From the NCBI GenBank assembly GCA_002709305.1, contig PAQM01000027.1, positions 62,001-126,000 on the forward strand: a stretch of DNA of 64,000 nt, written 5' to 3'. The DNA is from Crocinitomicaceae bacterium (GTDB lineage: Bacteria > Bacteroidota > Bacteroidia > Flavobacteriales_D > Crocinitomicaceae). The notes under the pieces were generated by a model. It saw nothing but the letters and a program-made list of their open reading frames with translations. It had not been told where the DNA came from and did no database searches. Below are positions 10,928 to 21,544 of the stretch, piece by piece; positions within the stretch are counted from its first letter, which is position 1; every line of letters starts with the position of its first letter. The translations under genes and the position numbers were made by a program.

Positions 10928-12184
10928 ATGGACTATTCAAAAATGAAACCCGAAAGTTTAATGATGAGCTATGGTTATAAACCTAATTTATCAGAGGGTT
11001 CAATTAAATGTCCAATCTTTCAAACATCAACTTTTGTCTTTGAGAATGCTATGCAAGGAAAAAAATTCTTTGAAGTGGCATATGGTCTTAGAGAAAAAGA
11101 AGAAAACGAGGAACTCGGTTTAATTTATAGTAGATTAAATAATCCTGACCTAGAAATCTTGGAAAATAGACTATGTCTTTGGGACAATGCAGAAGACTGT
11201 GCTGTTTTTGAAAGTGGAATGTCTGCGATAACTACAGCAATGATGGAATTTATGAAACCTGGAGACCTACTTTTATATAGTAAGCCTCTTTATGGAGGAA
11301 CAGACCACTTTATAAACAATTTTTTAAAAAAATTAAACATTAAGGCCATTGGTTTTATGGCGAATGATTCAAAAGAAGATATTATAAGCAAAATAAATAA
11401 TAGTAGCAGAAGTAATAAGTTATCTATGATTCATATAGAGACTCCAGCAAACCCAACAAATTCTTTAATAGATATTGAGATGTGCAATGAAATTAAATCC
11501 CTTTTTTCTATCGAAGAAAATCAACCTGTTTTATCTGTTGATAATACATATATGGGTCCAATATGGCAACATCCTCTTAAACACGGTGCAGATATAGTAT
11601 TATATTCTGCGACTAAATACATAGGAGGACACTCCGATGTAATAGCAGGTGCTTGCCTAGGTTCAAAAGAGCTAATTAGAAGAGTTAAGGGTCTGAGAAC
11701 TTTTTTTGGAAATATGGCTGGACCATTAACTGGTTGGCTTTTAATGAGGAGTCTAGAGACTCTAAAAGTTAGAATGGATCAACAGGCAAAAAATGCTGTG
11801 TATGTAGCTGATTTTTTAAAGAAACACCCAAAAGTAGAAAAGATATACTACTTAGGTGAAAAGGCAAAAAATGGGACGAATGAGGAAAAAGAATTAATTA
11901 AAAAACAATACGCTTCTTATGGTGCAATGATATCATTTGACATCAAAGGTGGAGAAAAAGAAGCCTTTAAATTTCTAGATAACCTAAAGTTAATTAAGCT
12001 TGCTGTTTCCCTTGGTGGAACAGAAAGCTTAGCAGAACACCCTAAGACAATGACTCATGCTGATGTTCTTGCTTCTGAAAAAGAAATTATGTATATTACT
12101 GATAAATTAATTCGTATTTCTGTTGGAGTAGAAAATTACAATGATTTAATCTCTGATCTTTCACAAGCATTAAATTCAATATAA
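10928..12184 (+). CDS. Cystathionine gamma-synthase / methionine gamma-lyase family PLP-dependent enzyme
   Basis: IYSRLNNPDLEILENRL...FESGMSAITTAMMEF...SVDNTYMGPIWQHPLKHGADIVLYSATKYIGGHSDVIAGA (PLP lysine motif). Confidence 0.9.
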   Translation: MDYSKMKPESLMMSYGYKPNLSEGSIKCPIFQTSTFVFENAMQGKKFFEVAYGLREKEENEELGLIYSRLNNPDLEILENRLCLWDNAEDCAVFESGMSAITTAMMEFMKPGDLLLYSKPLYGGTDHFINNFLKKLNIKAIGFMANDSKEDIISKINNSSRSNKLSMIHIETPANPTNSLIDIEMCNEIKSLFSIEENQPVLSVDNTYMGPIWQHPLKHGADIVLYSATKYIGGHSDVIAGACLGSKELIRRVKGLRTFFGNMAGPLTGWLLMRSLETLKVRMDQQAKNAVYVADFLKKHPKVEKIYYLGEKAKNGTNEEKELIKKQYASYGAMISFDIKGGEKEAFKFLDNLKLIKLAVSLGGTESLAEHPKTMTHADVLASEKEIMYITDKLIRISVGVENYNDLISDLSQALNSI

Positions 12185-12235
12185 ACATCTATTTTTGAAC
12201 TTATAAAGTTAGGCTAATGTCCTTTCTTATTAAAT

Positions 12236-15200
12236 CTATTTATTCTTTAAGAGTATTAACCTCACGTCATCTTGTTCAACTATATTAGTTTTAAATGAAT
12301 TATTGTCCAATTTTTCAAACAATATGTCGTTAGCCAAAACTTCATTACAGACATATCGTTTATTCTGTTTAATTGCATTTTTTATAAACTCATTCGTATC
12401 TAATTTTAATGTTATTTTATCTGTTATTTCAAGACCCGAATCTTTTCTGAAATTTTGAATTCGATTCACAAGCTCACGAGCAATTCCTTCAGCTCTTAAT
12501 TCATCTGTAACCTTGACATCTAATGCTACAGTTAATCCATTCTCTGATTTTACTAACCAGCCAGGAATATCTCTAGCAGAGATTTCAAAATCAGAAATAT
12601 CTAGCTCTATTAACTCTCCATCAATCTCTTTTGACCAAAATTTATTAGATTCAATAAAACTAATATCCTCTTTTGTCATTTCCGCAATAATATTCGAAAT
12701 TGCTTTCATATGTTTGCCGTATTTTGGGCCAATTGTTTTAAAGTTAGGTTTGATACTTTTCACAAAAACACTATTATCTTCTTTCAATAATTCTATATCC
12801 TTTACATTAACCTCCGATAAAATCAAATCTTTAACATGCAAAACATTATTTTCAAATTCTGAGTCTAATACAGGAATCATTATCTTGTTTAGTGGTTGAC
12901 GAACTCTTATTTTTTCTTTTTTTCTTAGCCCTAGAACTAATGATGATATTTTCTGTGCAATATCCATTTGTGCCTCCAATTTTAAATCAATAAATGATTC
13001 TTGTATTTCTGGGAAGTTAAATAAATGAACAGAATTTAACTTTGATTTTTTAGACACAGTATTTAAATCTAAAAAAAGTTGATCCATAAAAAATGGAGCA
13101 ATTGGAGCAGCTATAATAGAAACTGTTTCAAGACATTTATATAATGTTTGATAAGCTGACAATTTATCTTTTTCAGCTAGTGATTCACCATTCGATTGTT
13201 TCCAGTATCTCCTTCTACACAATCTAACATACCAGTTTGATAAATGTTCTATAACAAAAGACTGTATTAATCGGCCAGATTTTGTCGCGTCATATAAAGA
13301 AAAAGCTTTATCAACCTCCTTAATTAAGGAATTTAATTTTGATAAAATCCACCTATCTATCTCAGGGCGCTCCTCATGTCTTATATCAGAAGAATTATAA
13401 TTAAAATTATCAATGTTCGCATATAATGCAAAGAAAGAATATGTGTTATATAAGGTCCCAAAAAACTTTCTTTGAACCTCTAGTATCCCATCTTCATCAA
13501 ACTTTAAATTATCCCACGGCTGAGCATTTGTAATCATATACCAACGAGTTGCATCAGGTCCATATTTATCAATCGTAATAAATGGGTCTACGGCATTGCC
13601 AAGACGCTTAGACATTTTTTGTCCATTCTTATCTAGAACTAAGCCATTAGAAAGAACATTCTTAAATGCTACATTATCAAAAACCATAGTAGAGATAGCA
13701 TGCAATGTATAAAACCAGCCTCTAGTTTGATCAACACCTTCAGCAATAAAATCTGCAGGATATCCTATCTTATTATTTATAAGCTCAGAGTTTTCAAATG
13801 GGTAATGCCACTGAGCATATGGCATTGCTCCTGAATCAAACCATACATCAATCAAATCTGATTCTCTTCTCATAGGCAGGCCTGAACTTGAAAGTAATAT
13901 GATTTGATCCATATGATTTTTATGTAAGTCTACTTTCAAATAATTCGATTCAGACATATCTCCGACTTTAAAATCAGCAAGAGGATTTACTTTCATCAAT
14001 CCTGCATCTACAGATCTTTCACACTCCTTTTTCAATTCTTCAATAGATGATATGCATATACGCTCTGATCCATCAAGTGTGGACCAGATTGGAATAGGAA
14101 TTCCCCAATAACGTGATCTTGATAAATTCCAATCATTTAAATTCTCTAGCCATTTGCCAAATCGACCAACTCCCGTTGCCTTTGGGGTCCAGTTTATTGT
14201 CTTATTCAATTCCATCATCCTAGTTTTATTTTGTTTTGCCTTAACAAACCAAGAGTCTAATGGGTAATAGAGAATAGGCTTATCTGTCCTCCAACAATGA
14301 GGATAACTATGAACATATTTCTCTACTTTAAACGCTTTATTTTCAGTTTTTAATTTAATAGCAATCTGAACATCAACAGATTTCTCTGGTGCAGAGCCAT
14401 CATCATAATACTCGTTTTTAACATAGAAACCAGCAAATTCTTTCATATGATGAGTGAATTTTCCTTGAAGGTCTACTAACGGTGTAGGATTTTCTTTGTC
14501 ATCTAAAACTAATAATCCTGGCACTCCTGCCGCTTCAGCAACTCTTGCATCGTCCGCACCAAATGTTGGAGCAGTATGAACTATGCCTGTTCCATCTTCA
14601 GTAGTCACGAAATCACCTGAAATTATTTTAAATGCTTTATCTACAGATTTATAAGGGAGTGCATATGGAAGAAGCTGATCGTATTTTAATCCAACTAGAT
14701 CTTTCCCCCGACAAACATCATATATGAAATAAGGAATCGTTTTATCACCATTTTTGTAATAAGATAATTCAGATTCATCATCTACCAACCTATAAAACTT
14801 AGAAAACTGACTGTTAACAAGGCTCTTTGCTAAAACAACATTTATTGACTTATATGTATACTGATTAAATGTTTTAACTAATACATAATCAATATTTGGG
14901 CCTACCGTTAATGCTGTATTAGAAGGAAGAGTCCAAGGTGTTGTTGTCCATGCTAAAAAATAAATTTCTTGTTTCAATCCAAAAGGATTTATTTGGCCAT
15001 CTTTCATCTTAAATTGAGCAACTACAGTTGTATCTGTAACATCTTTATAACAACCAGGTTGGTTAAGTTCATGAGTTGAAAGTCCTGTCCCTGCTTTTGG
15101 AGAATATGGTTGAACTGTATAACCCTTATATATCATATTCTTAGAATATAATTGAGCTATCAACCACCATACAGACTCGATATACTTAGATTCATATGTT

Positions 15201-15652
15201 ATATAAGGATTATCCATGTCAACCCAATATCCCATCTTCGATGTTAGACTATTCCATATGTCGGTATAGCGCATTACATCTTCTTTACAAGCTTTATTGT
15301 AATTTTCAATTGATATCTTTTTACCAATATCTTCTTTTGTAATATTTAATGATTTCTCAACACCTAATTCAACAGGTAATCCATGTGTATCCCAGCCCGC
15401 TCTTCGTTTAACTTGAAACCCCTTTAAAGTTTTATAACGACAAAAAATATCTTTAATAGAGCGTCCCATAACATGATGAATCCCCGGAAGTCCATTTGCT
15501 GATGGTGGGCCTTCAAAAAAAACAAATTGTTCTCTCCCTTCTCTATTAGAAACTGATTTATCAAATACTTTGTTTTCACCCCACATTTCACCTATACGAG
15601 AGGCAATGTTAGGTAAGTTTAATCCCTTATATGTTGGATATTTTTTATTCAT
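12236..15652 (-). CDS. ileS: Isoleucine--tRNA ligase
   Basis: 1138 aa; FFEGPPSANGLPGIHHVMGR (HIGH-type motif), RYWGIPIPIW, GQKMSKRLGNAVDP (KMSKR). Confidence 0.98.
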   Translation of the reverse strand: MNKKYPTYKGLNLPNIASRIGEMWGENKVFDKSVSNREGREQFVFFEGPPSANGLPGIHHVMGRSIKDIFCRYKTLKGFQVKRRAGWDTHGLPVELGVEKSLNITKEDIGKKISIENYNKACKEDVMRYTDIWNSLTSKMGYWVDMDNPYITYESKYIESVWWLIAQLYSKNMIYKGYTVQPYSPKAGTGLSTHELNQPGCYKDVTDTTVVAQFKMKDGQINPFGLKQEIYFLAWTTTPWTLPSNTALTVGPNIDYVLVKTFNQYTYKSINVVLAKSLVNSQFSKFYRLVDDESELSYYKNGDKTIPYFIYDVCRGKDLVGLKYDQLLPYALPYKSVDKAFKIISGDFVTTEDGTGIVHTAPTFGADDARVAEAAGVPGLLVLDDKENPTPLVDLQGKFTHHMKEFAGFYVKNEYYDDGSAPEKSVDVQIAIKLKTENKAFKVEKYVHSYPHCWRTDKPILYYPLDSWFVKAKQNKTRMMELNKTINWTPKATGVGRFGKWLENLNDWNLSRSRYWGIPIPIWSTLDGSERICISSIEELKKECERSVDAGLMKVNPLADFKVGDMSESNYLKVDLHKNHMDQIILLSSSGLPMRRESDLIDVWFDSGAMPYAQWHYPFENSELINNKIGYPADFIAEGVDQTRGWFYTLHAISTMVFDNVAFKNVLSNGLVLDKNGQKMSKRLGNAVDPFITIDKYGPDATRWYMITNAQPWDNLKFDEDGILEVQRKFFGTLYNTYSFFALYANIDNFNYNSSDIRHEERPEIDRWILSKLNSLIKEVDKAFSLYDATKSGRLIQSFVIEHLSNWYVRLCRRRYWKQSNGESLAEKDKLSAYQTLYKCLETVSIIAAPIAPFFMDQLFLDLNTVSKKSKLNSVHLFNFPEIQESFIDLKLEAQMDIAQKISSLVLGLRKKEKIRVRQPLNKIMIPVLDSEFENNVLHVKDLILSEVNVKDIELLKEDNSVFVKSIKPNFKTIGPKYGKHMKAISNIIAEMTKEDISFIESNKFWSKEIDGELIELDISDFEISARDIPGWLVKSENGLTVALDVKVTDELRAEGIARELVNRIQNFRKDSGLEITDKITLKLDTNEFIKNAIKQNKRYVCNEVLANDILFEKLDNNSFKTNIVEQDDVRLILLKNK

Positions 15653-15872
15653 TATATTAAATAATTAATCAGTAAAGTTAATGATTAACGATGAAATTTT
15701 AGCAATTAATCTTTTGTTAAAAACAAATAACATAAGGACTTTAATTAAACCTTATTTTAAATCAAATTATTCTATTTAAAAACATCATTATACCTTATCC
15801 TTGTAAATTATTTTATAAGAAATACTTGTTGTCATTAATGATAACTTTTAAATTTGTTTTTTGGTAAAATAT

Positions 15873-17825
15873 ATGGGAATATACAAAGTAGGACCTTTTT
15901 TAGAAAAAATAACTTTTCCAGAAGACCTTAGAGAAAAGTTTAACATTGAGGATTTGCCTCAAATTTCTGAAGAACTTCGTCAGTATATAATTGATGTTAT
16001 ATCGGAGATAGGTAATAGCCATTTTGGAGCTAGTTTGGGTGTTATTGAACTAACTGTTGCTCTACATTATATTTTTAAAACACCATATGACCAACTAGTT
16101 TGGGATGTAGGACATCAAGCATACGGGCATAAAATCCTCACGGGAAGAAAAAATATATTCCCAACAAATAGAATTAGAGGAGGAATATCAGGATTCCCAA
16201 AACGTTCAGAAAGTGAATACGATACATTTGGAGTAGGTCATTCCTCAACATCTATTTCCGCAGCTTTAGGAATGGCTGTAGCTAATAGTTATAAAGGAGA
16301 TAAAAAACGTCAGCATATAGCTGTTATAGGTGATGGCGCCATGACAGCAGGACTAGCTTTTGAAGGGATGAACCACTCAGGATTTGAAACAGACACTAAC
16401 CTTTTAGTAATACTTAATGATAATTGTATGTCCATAGATCCTAATGTTGGTGCTCTAAAAGAATATCTTACAGATATAACAACATCGCATACATATAACA
16501 AAGTCAAAGACGAAGTTTGGAATCTTCTTGGTAAAATATCAAAGTTTGGCCCTGATGCCCAATCAATAGTTTCAAAAATATCTTCAGCTCTGAAAGGCTC
16601 ACTGATTAAACAAAGTAATCTTTTTGAATCTTTAAATTTTCGTTACTTTGGTCCTGTTGATGGGCACGATGTAATTGGACTAACTAAAGTGTTAAAAGAT
16701 CTTAAAGATATTCCAGGACCAAAAATATTACATTGTATTACCCGAAAAGGTGCAGGTTACAAATTTTCTGAAGAAGGAAATGCCACACAGTGGCACGCCC
16801 CAGGAATATTTAATAAGGATACTGGTGAAATTGTAAAAGTTCTTCCTAAATCTCCTCAACCACCAAAATATCAAGAAGTTTTTGGACATACAATTGTTGA
16901 GTTAGCTGAAAAGAATAAAAAAATAATGGGTATTACCCCAGCAATGCCAACAGGCTCTTCATTAAATATTATGATGGAGGCAATGCCAGAAAGAACTTTT
17001 GACGTTGGTATCGCGGAACAACATGCCGTAACCTTTTCTGCTGGGCTAGCTACTCAAGGTTTAATCCCATTTTGTAATATTTATTCATCTTTTATGCAAC
17101 GTGCTTTTGATCAAGTAATACATGATGTTGCATTACAAAACTTAAATGTTGTATTTTGTCTAGACCGTGGTGGATTAGTTGGTGCAGACGGCGCCACACA
17201 TCATGGAGCATATGATATTGCTTACATGCGTTGTATCCCTAATATGACTGTATCCGCCCCAATGAATGAATCGGAATTGCGAAATTTAATGTATACAGCA
17301 CAACTTGAAAATGTAGGGCCATTCTCTATTAGATATCCAAGGGGCAAAGGTGTTATGAAAGAATGGAAAACCAGAATGAAATCTATAAAAATTGGTAGTG
17401 GTCGTAAAATAACTTCTGGTAAAGACCTTGCAATATTGACTTTTGGTCATCCAGGAAATTTCGCTCAAGATGCTATTAAAGATTTAGATTCATACGGTTT
17501 GTCTATAGCACATTATGATATGCGATTTGCTAAACCAATAGACGAAATGATTCTTCATGAAGTATTCACAAAATTTGATAAAATAATAACAGTTGAAGAT
17601 GGTTGTTTAATGGGTGGTTTTGGATCAGCTATTCTAGAATTTATGGTAGACCAAAAATACTCTGCTGAAATTGTCCGTTTAGGAATACCTGATAAATATA
17701 TACACCATGGCACTCAACCAGAATTATGGCAAGAATGTGGATTCGATACAGAAGCAATTACAAAAACAATTAAATCTATGTTATCTATTAAAAATAACAG
17801 AGAAAAAGAGAGTATTAATGCATAA
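15873..17825 (+). CDS. dxs: 1-deoxy-D-xylulose-5-phosphate synthase
   Basis: VWDVGHQAYGHKILTGR, GDGAMTAGLAFEGMNHSG, DVGIAEQHAVTFSAGLA, FDQVIHDVALQNLNVVFCLDRGGLVGADGATHHGAYD. The track start (TTG 15861) is probably 4 codons upstream of the true ATG. Confidence 0.98.
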   Translation: MGIYKVGPFLEKITFPEDLREKFNIEDLPQISEELRQYIIDVISEIGNSHFGASLGVIELTVALHYIFKTPYDQLVWDVGHQAYGHKILTGRKNIFPTNRIRGGISGFPKRSESEYDTFGVGHSSTSISAALGMAVANSYKGDKKRQHIAVIGDGAMTAGLAFEGMNHSGFETDTNLLVILNDNCMSIDPNVGALKEYLTDITTSHTYNKVKDEVWNLLGKISKFGPDAQSIVSKISSALKGSLIKQSNLFESLNFRYFGPVDGHDVIGLTKVLKDLKDIPGPKILHCITRKGAGYKFSEEGNATQWHAPGIFNKDTGEIVKVLPKSPQPPKYQEVFGHTIVELAEKNKKIMGITPAMPTGSSLNIMMEAMPERTFDVGIAEQHAVTFSAGLATQGLIPFCNIYSSFMQRAFDQVIHDVALQNLNVVFCLDRGGLVGADGATHHGAYDIAYMRCIPNMTVSAPMNESELRNLMYTAQLENVGPFSIRYPRGKGVMKEWKTRMKSIKIGSGRKITSGKDLAILTFGHPGNFAQDAIKDLDSYGLSIAHYDMRFAKPIDEMILHEVFTKFDKIITVEDGCLMGGFGSAILEFMVDQKYSAEIVRLGIPDKYIHHGTQPELWQECGFDTEAITKTIKSMLSIKNNREKESINA

Positions 17826-17860
17826 TAAATAATATCTTACAAATAAAAAACTAAAAACCT

Positions 17861-18535
17861 ATGAGAACAAAAATTATAACTTCAATATTTATCCTTTTTT
17901 CAATAACAACATTACTATCTCAACTTAATGAAGGGCATATTAAATTTGAGATAGATGCAAGCGCAAATACCCCAGAGATGGAAATGGCAGTTGGAATGAT
18001 GCAAGGCAGTACTATGGATATCTATTTCTCAAAAAACAACTCTCATTCTGAACTTAATATGGGAACGATGATGAAAGTGAATACAATTGTACTAGGGGAA
18101 TCAGGGGATGTTTTAGTCTTAATGAGTGGAATGATGGGTAATATTGCAACTCCAACAAGTTTAGATGCTTTAAAAGAAAAAGCTGACTCAAAAGAAGCAC
18201 CTAATTTTGATATTGAATTAACAAAAAAAACAAAAACTATTGCTGGATATAAATGTAGCAAAGCTATTATGATTAATGAAAATGGGGATGAGATGAATAT
18301 TTGGTACACATCTGATATTGTTGTGAACACAAAAGGTCAAAGTTTTGACTATGAGAAAATTCCTGGATTCCCTTTAGCATTTGAAGCTAATGCAAATGGA
18401 TTATTACTTACTTTCTCAGCTGTAGAAGTAATAGAAGGATTAGATAAAGAGAAGAAAAAAGAAGTTTTTTCTATAAATATTCCAGAAGGGTATAAAGAAA
18501 TGAGCCCAGATGAGTTAAATAAAATGGGAATGTAA
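17861..18535 (+). CDS. DUF4412 domain-containing secreted protein
   Basis: Signal peptide MRTKIITSIFILFSITTLLSQ; pattern G.IKFEIDAS..PEMEMAVGMMQGSTMDIYFSKN...TIAGYKCSKA...EMNIWYT. Confidence 0.7.
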   Translation: MRTKIITSIFILFSITTLLSQLNEGHIKFEIDASANTPEMEMAVGMMQGSTMDIYFSKNNSHSELNMGTMMKVNTIVLGESGDVLVLMSGMMGNIATPTSLDALKEKADSKEAPNFDIELTKKTKTIAGYKCSKAIMINENGDEMNIWYTSDIVVNTKGQSFDYEKIPGFPLAFEANANGLLLTFSAVEVIEGLDKEKKKEVFSINIPEGYKEMSPDELNKMGM

Positions 18536-18551
18536 AAAACCCTATTATTTT

Positions 18552-20270
18552 TTAAACACTTAATTTATTTCGCGCTGCTTTCTGCTCTGCAGGAGTTGGT
18601 TTAGAAATCCAGTTATTTGAGTAAGGGAATATAAACTTAGAATCATTAAGTTTTTTTACGCTGATTTTGCCATCTATATATTTTGCTAAGGCTTTATATG
18701 CCTTATTATTTTCCTTTTGAAGTACAAGTAATGTTGAATTCATAGCTGCTCTTACAGCAATGGGGACTCCCCCTCCTAATTCAGCCCAATGGCCACTTAA
18801 ATATAAATTCTCAACAGGTGTTTTGTAATGAGCAACCTTAGCCTTCATATTAGCTTTCCCTGGTCTCGCTCCCATCATTGTTCCACCACGATTGCCCGTG
18901 TAACGCTCATGAGTTATTGGAGTAGCTATATCTAAATATGCTATATTTTCCTCTAATTTTATGTTTAATTCGTCTTCAATTCGCTTAATTAATTGATCGG
19001 CTATTTCATGCTTCAATTTACGATATTCATCTCCTCTTACTACCTTTCCGTCTTCGTCAAATTCTGTCTTCCACCTATCATAATGATCAATAAAACCAGG
19101 AATAAATATCGTTAAAGTCCCCTTACCTTCAGGCGCTAAAGTCTTATCTCTTGTTGTAGGAGCAAGCATGTGTATTCCACTAGTTAATGGATTACCATTA
19201 CCATGATCTTCTCTAGATAAAGTAGGATCTTGATTTGCTAAATAAATCATTTCTTCATCAAAACCTAAGCTCTCCGCAGTACAATTTAAACCAATATTTA
19301 ATGTGACAGCTGATGCATATAATTCAGCATTTCGCAAATTATCAATCCTTTTTTGAGAAATTATTCCTTTAGGCAACATCTTCTCATATAAAGTCTCTAC
19401 GTCGCACGCAGCAATAACATATTTTGATTTAATCTCATACTCTTCACCGCGATAATCACATTTAACACCTATTGTTTTTTTATCTTTCACAAGGATTTTT
19501 ATAACACGACATTTAAAAAAAACATCATTATTGAATTCTTGAACTACATGATTTAGCCACTCTGCAAACCTCTGGCTTCCTCCTTCTGGAGGAGTCTGAA
19601 AATCTTCAATATAGGCCCAAGCTATTGGTATTAAACAAGATAATAAATCTGGCTCTGCAGCAAAAAGTTGAATCAATTTCTCTTCTGAAAAATACTTCGC
19701 AAGTCCTTTCTTTAGCCCTTCATCTCCATGATAACTAATATGTGGTATAAAAGGAATAGCAAAATTTAACATCTTCAAACCACGAATAGCTTTCTCAAAC
19801 AAATTCATAGTATCCATTGTTCGACTTATATTACTATAATTTTTAAATGATTTTGAAATACGTTTTGCATGTTTAAAGAACCTACGGATACCTTTTTCAT
19901 CTTTCGGGAAATCTTTAATCAAATCATTCATAAAGTCATCCGGAGTATTTGTGATCAAGTAATTTACATCTCCACCACGATATCTCCTGATTTTTTTCTG
20001 AACTACAGCCCTAGGATAATCATTTCCTATTGATTTAAAAACTTTTGTTACATATCCATTTGGGCCACATTGATTTAGCCAATGTATTGCAGAATCAAAA
20101 CGAAAATCTTTTCGTCTAAAACCAGCAAGATAGCCACCTGGTCTAGCATCCATTTCTAATAAACAAACGCTCATACCAAAACGACTATATAGAGCTGCAG
20201 ATGTTAGGCCACTTATACCGGCCCCAATAATTAATACATCATAGTTGTCTTTTAACTGCAGCTTCTGCAT
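18552..20270 (-). CDS. CrtI/carotenoid isomerase-like FAD-dependent oxidoreductase (phytoene desaturase / retinol saturase superfamily)
   Basis: YDVLIIGAGISGLTSAALYSRFGMSVCLLEMDARPGGYLAGF (dinucleotide-binding motif) and C-terminal LYLSGHWAELGGGVPIAVRAAMNS. Confidence 0.8.
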   Translation of the reverse strand: MQKLQLKDNYDVLIIGAGISGLTSAALYSRFGMSVCLLEMDARPGGYLAGFRRKDFRFDSAIHWLNQCGPNGYVTKVFKSIGNDYPRAVVQKKIRRYRGGDVNYLITNTPDDFMNDLIKDFPKDEKGIRRFFKHAKRISKSFKNYSNISRTMDTMNLFEKAIRGLKMLNFAIPFIPHISYHGDEGLKKGLAKYFSEEKLIQLFAAEPDLLSCLIPIAWAYIEDFQTPPEGGSQRFAEWLNHVVQEFNNDVFFKCRVIKILVKDKKTIGVKCDYRGEEYEIKSKYVIAACDVETLYEKMLPKGIISQKRIDNLRNAELYASAVTLNIGLNCTAESLGFDEEMIYLANQDPTLSREDHGNGNPLTSGIHMLAPTTRDKTLAPEGKGTLTIFIPGFIDHYDRWKTEFDEDGKVVRGDEYRKLKHEIADQLIKRIEDELNIKLEENIAYLDIATPITHERYTGNRGGTMMGARPGKANMKAKVAHYKTPVENLYLSGHWAELGGGVPIAVRAAMNSTLLVLQKENNKAYKALAKYIDGKISVKKLNDSKFIFPYSNNWISKPTPAEQKAARNKLSV

Positions 20271-20375
20271 TTTTGAAATTTATTGGAAAGATAACAAAAG
20301 GAATTGCTAAATAAAAAATGATTTTTTGCAAAAAAATTGTACTTTTCTATTTAGACTAACTCAATTCACAAAAAA

Positions 20376-20840
20376 ATGAAAAAATTATACAACATTAAAT
20401 TATTAATAAATTGTTTTTTGTTCTTATTCATTACAGCACTAGCAAGTTGTGATTCAAATAATCATTCAAGATCACACAATGATGATTATGAATATGATGA
20501 TGAATATGATGATGAATATGATGATGAATATGATGATGAATATGATGATGAATATAATCCTTATGAACATATTCTTTATTACGGTGAAGTATACAACACC
20601 TATTTAGATAAAAATGCGCCTTGGTTAAATATGCGAACAGAACCTAGCGGTGAATCAGAGCTGATAGATAGCTTTAAGGATGGAACAAGATTAGCGATAA
20701 TTGATAAAGGATATGGCAGTAACGGTTTATGGCTTAAAGTTTTTCCAATTTACTATGATGATAGGGGTTATGGTGAGATAGGCTTTGTTCATTCCAAATG
20801 GGTGAGGTTTAAAGAATATGCTGAAGATTTTGCTGATTAA
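20376..20840 (+). CDS. SH3b-like domain lipoprotein with acidic (DDEY)n repeat linker
   Basis: Lipobox ALASC; DYEYDDEYDDEYDDEYDDEYDDEYNPYEH linker; SH3b-like YLDKNAPWLNMRTEPSGESELIDSFKDGTRLAIIDKG...GEIGFVHSKWVRF. Confidence 0.7.
   Translation: MKKLYNIKLLINCFLFLFITALASCDSNNHSRSHNDDYEYDDEYDDEYDDEYDDEYDDEYNPYEHILYYGEVYNTYLDKNAPWLNMRTEPSGESELIDSFKDGTRLAIIDKGYGSNGLWLKVFPIYYDDRGYGEIGFVHSKWVRFKEYAEDFAD
20496..20555 (+). repeat. Five perfect tandem copies of 12-bp unit GATGATGAATAT, encoding Asp-Asp-Glu-Tyr
   Basis: Counted directly in the sequence; preceded by the related gatgattatgaatat (20481-20495). Confidence 0.95.
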
Positions 20841-21531
20841 TAAATATACATTGCTCTTTTTTGTTGTTGCTATAACAATAGGATATATTTTCTTTTTTAA
20901 AGATAAAATACCTACTGAACCAACGTTATTAAATAACAAACTATCTATTATTAGTAAAAAGTCCATCAATAGTGATGTAATAGAAAAAGAATCGATTATT
21001 ATAGATTCTGATGATTTAGAGATTTTATTAGACAGTATAATGGTGCCTGAACCAATAAAAAAACAACTAACTTTAGTTAATGTAAAATACTATGGCTTTG
21101 ACTCTCTAATTCATAGAGGTCAAATAATTGTAAATAAATCTGTTGAGGAAGATGTTGTAGGAATTTTTGAGGAATTATTTAAGGAAAAGTTCCCAATTGA
21201 AAAAGTTATACCCATTAAACATTACAACTGGAATGATGATCTGTCGATGCAAGATAATAACACTTCATCATTCAACTACAGAACAATAGCTAACAGCAAT
21301 CGCATGTCAGCTCACTCATTAGGGTTAGCAATAGACATAAATCCTAGGATTAATCCATACATCAAAGGTGAAAAGATATCACCATCTAATGGTTCATACA
21401 ATCGATCTAAATTAGGTACAATTACAGACACTACAACCTGTTTTAAAATCTTTAAGAAATACGGATGGAAATGGGGTGGAAATTGGCGTTATTCTAAAGA
21501 TTATCAACATTTTTCTAAGTCAGGAAGATAA
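20818..21531 (+). CDS. M15-family (D-Ala-D-Ala carboxypeptidase / endopeptidase-like) peptidase with N-terminal TM anchor
   Basis: MSAHSLGLAIDINPRINPY ... WGGNWRYSKDYQHFS: M15 zinc-ligand motifs SxHxxGxAxD and HF. Overlaps the preceding lipoprotein ORF by 23 bp. Confidence 0.85.
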   Translation: MLKILLINKYTLLFFVVAITIGYIFFFKDKIPTEPTLLNNKLSIISKKSINSDVIEKESIIIDSDDLEILLDSIMVPEPIKKQLTLVNVKYYGFDSLIHRGQIIVNKSVEEDVVGIFEELFKEKFPIEKVIPIKHYNWNDDLSMQDNNTSSFNYRTIANSNRMSAHSLGLAIDINPRINPYIKGEKISPSNGSYNRSKLGTITDTTTCFKIFKKYGWKWGGNWRYSKDYQHFSKSGR

Positions 21532-21544
21532 ATGCAAATAACAA

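Noticed and set aside
12513-12899. 128-aa plus-strand ORF inside ileS
   Set aside because: Antisense to conserved IleS sequence; Ser/Ile/Phe-rich shadow translation.
15665-15688. TTAATCA...TGATTAA inverted repeat between ileS and dxs
   Set aside because: Only 7-bp A/T-rich arms in a very AT-rich gap; expected by chance.
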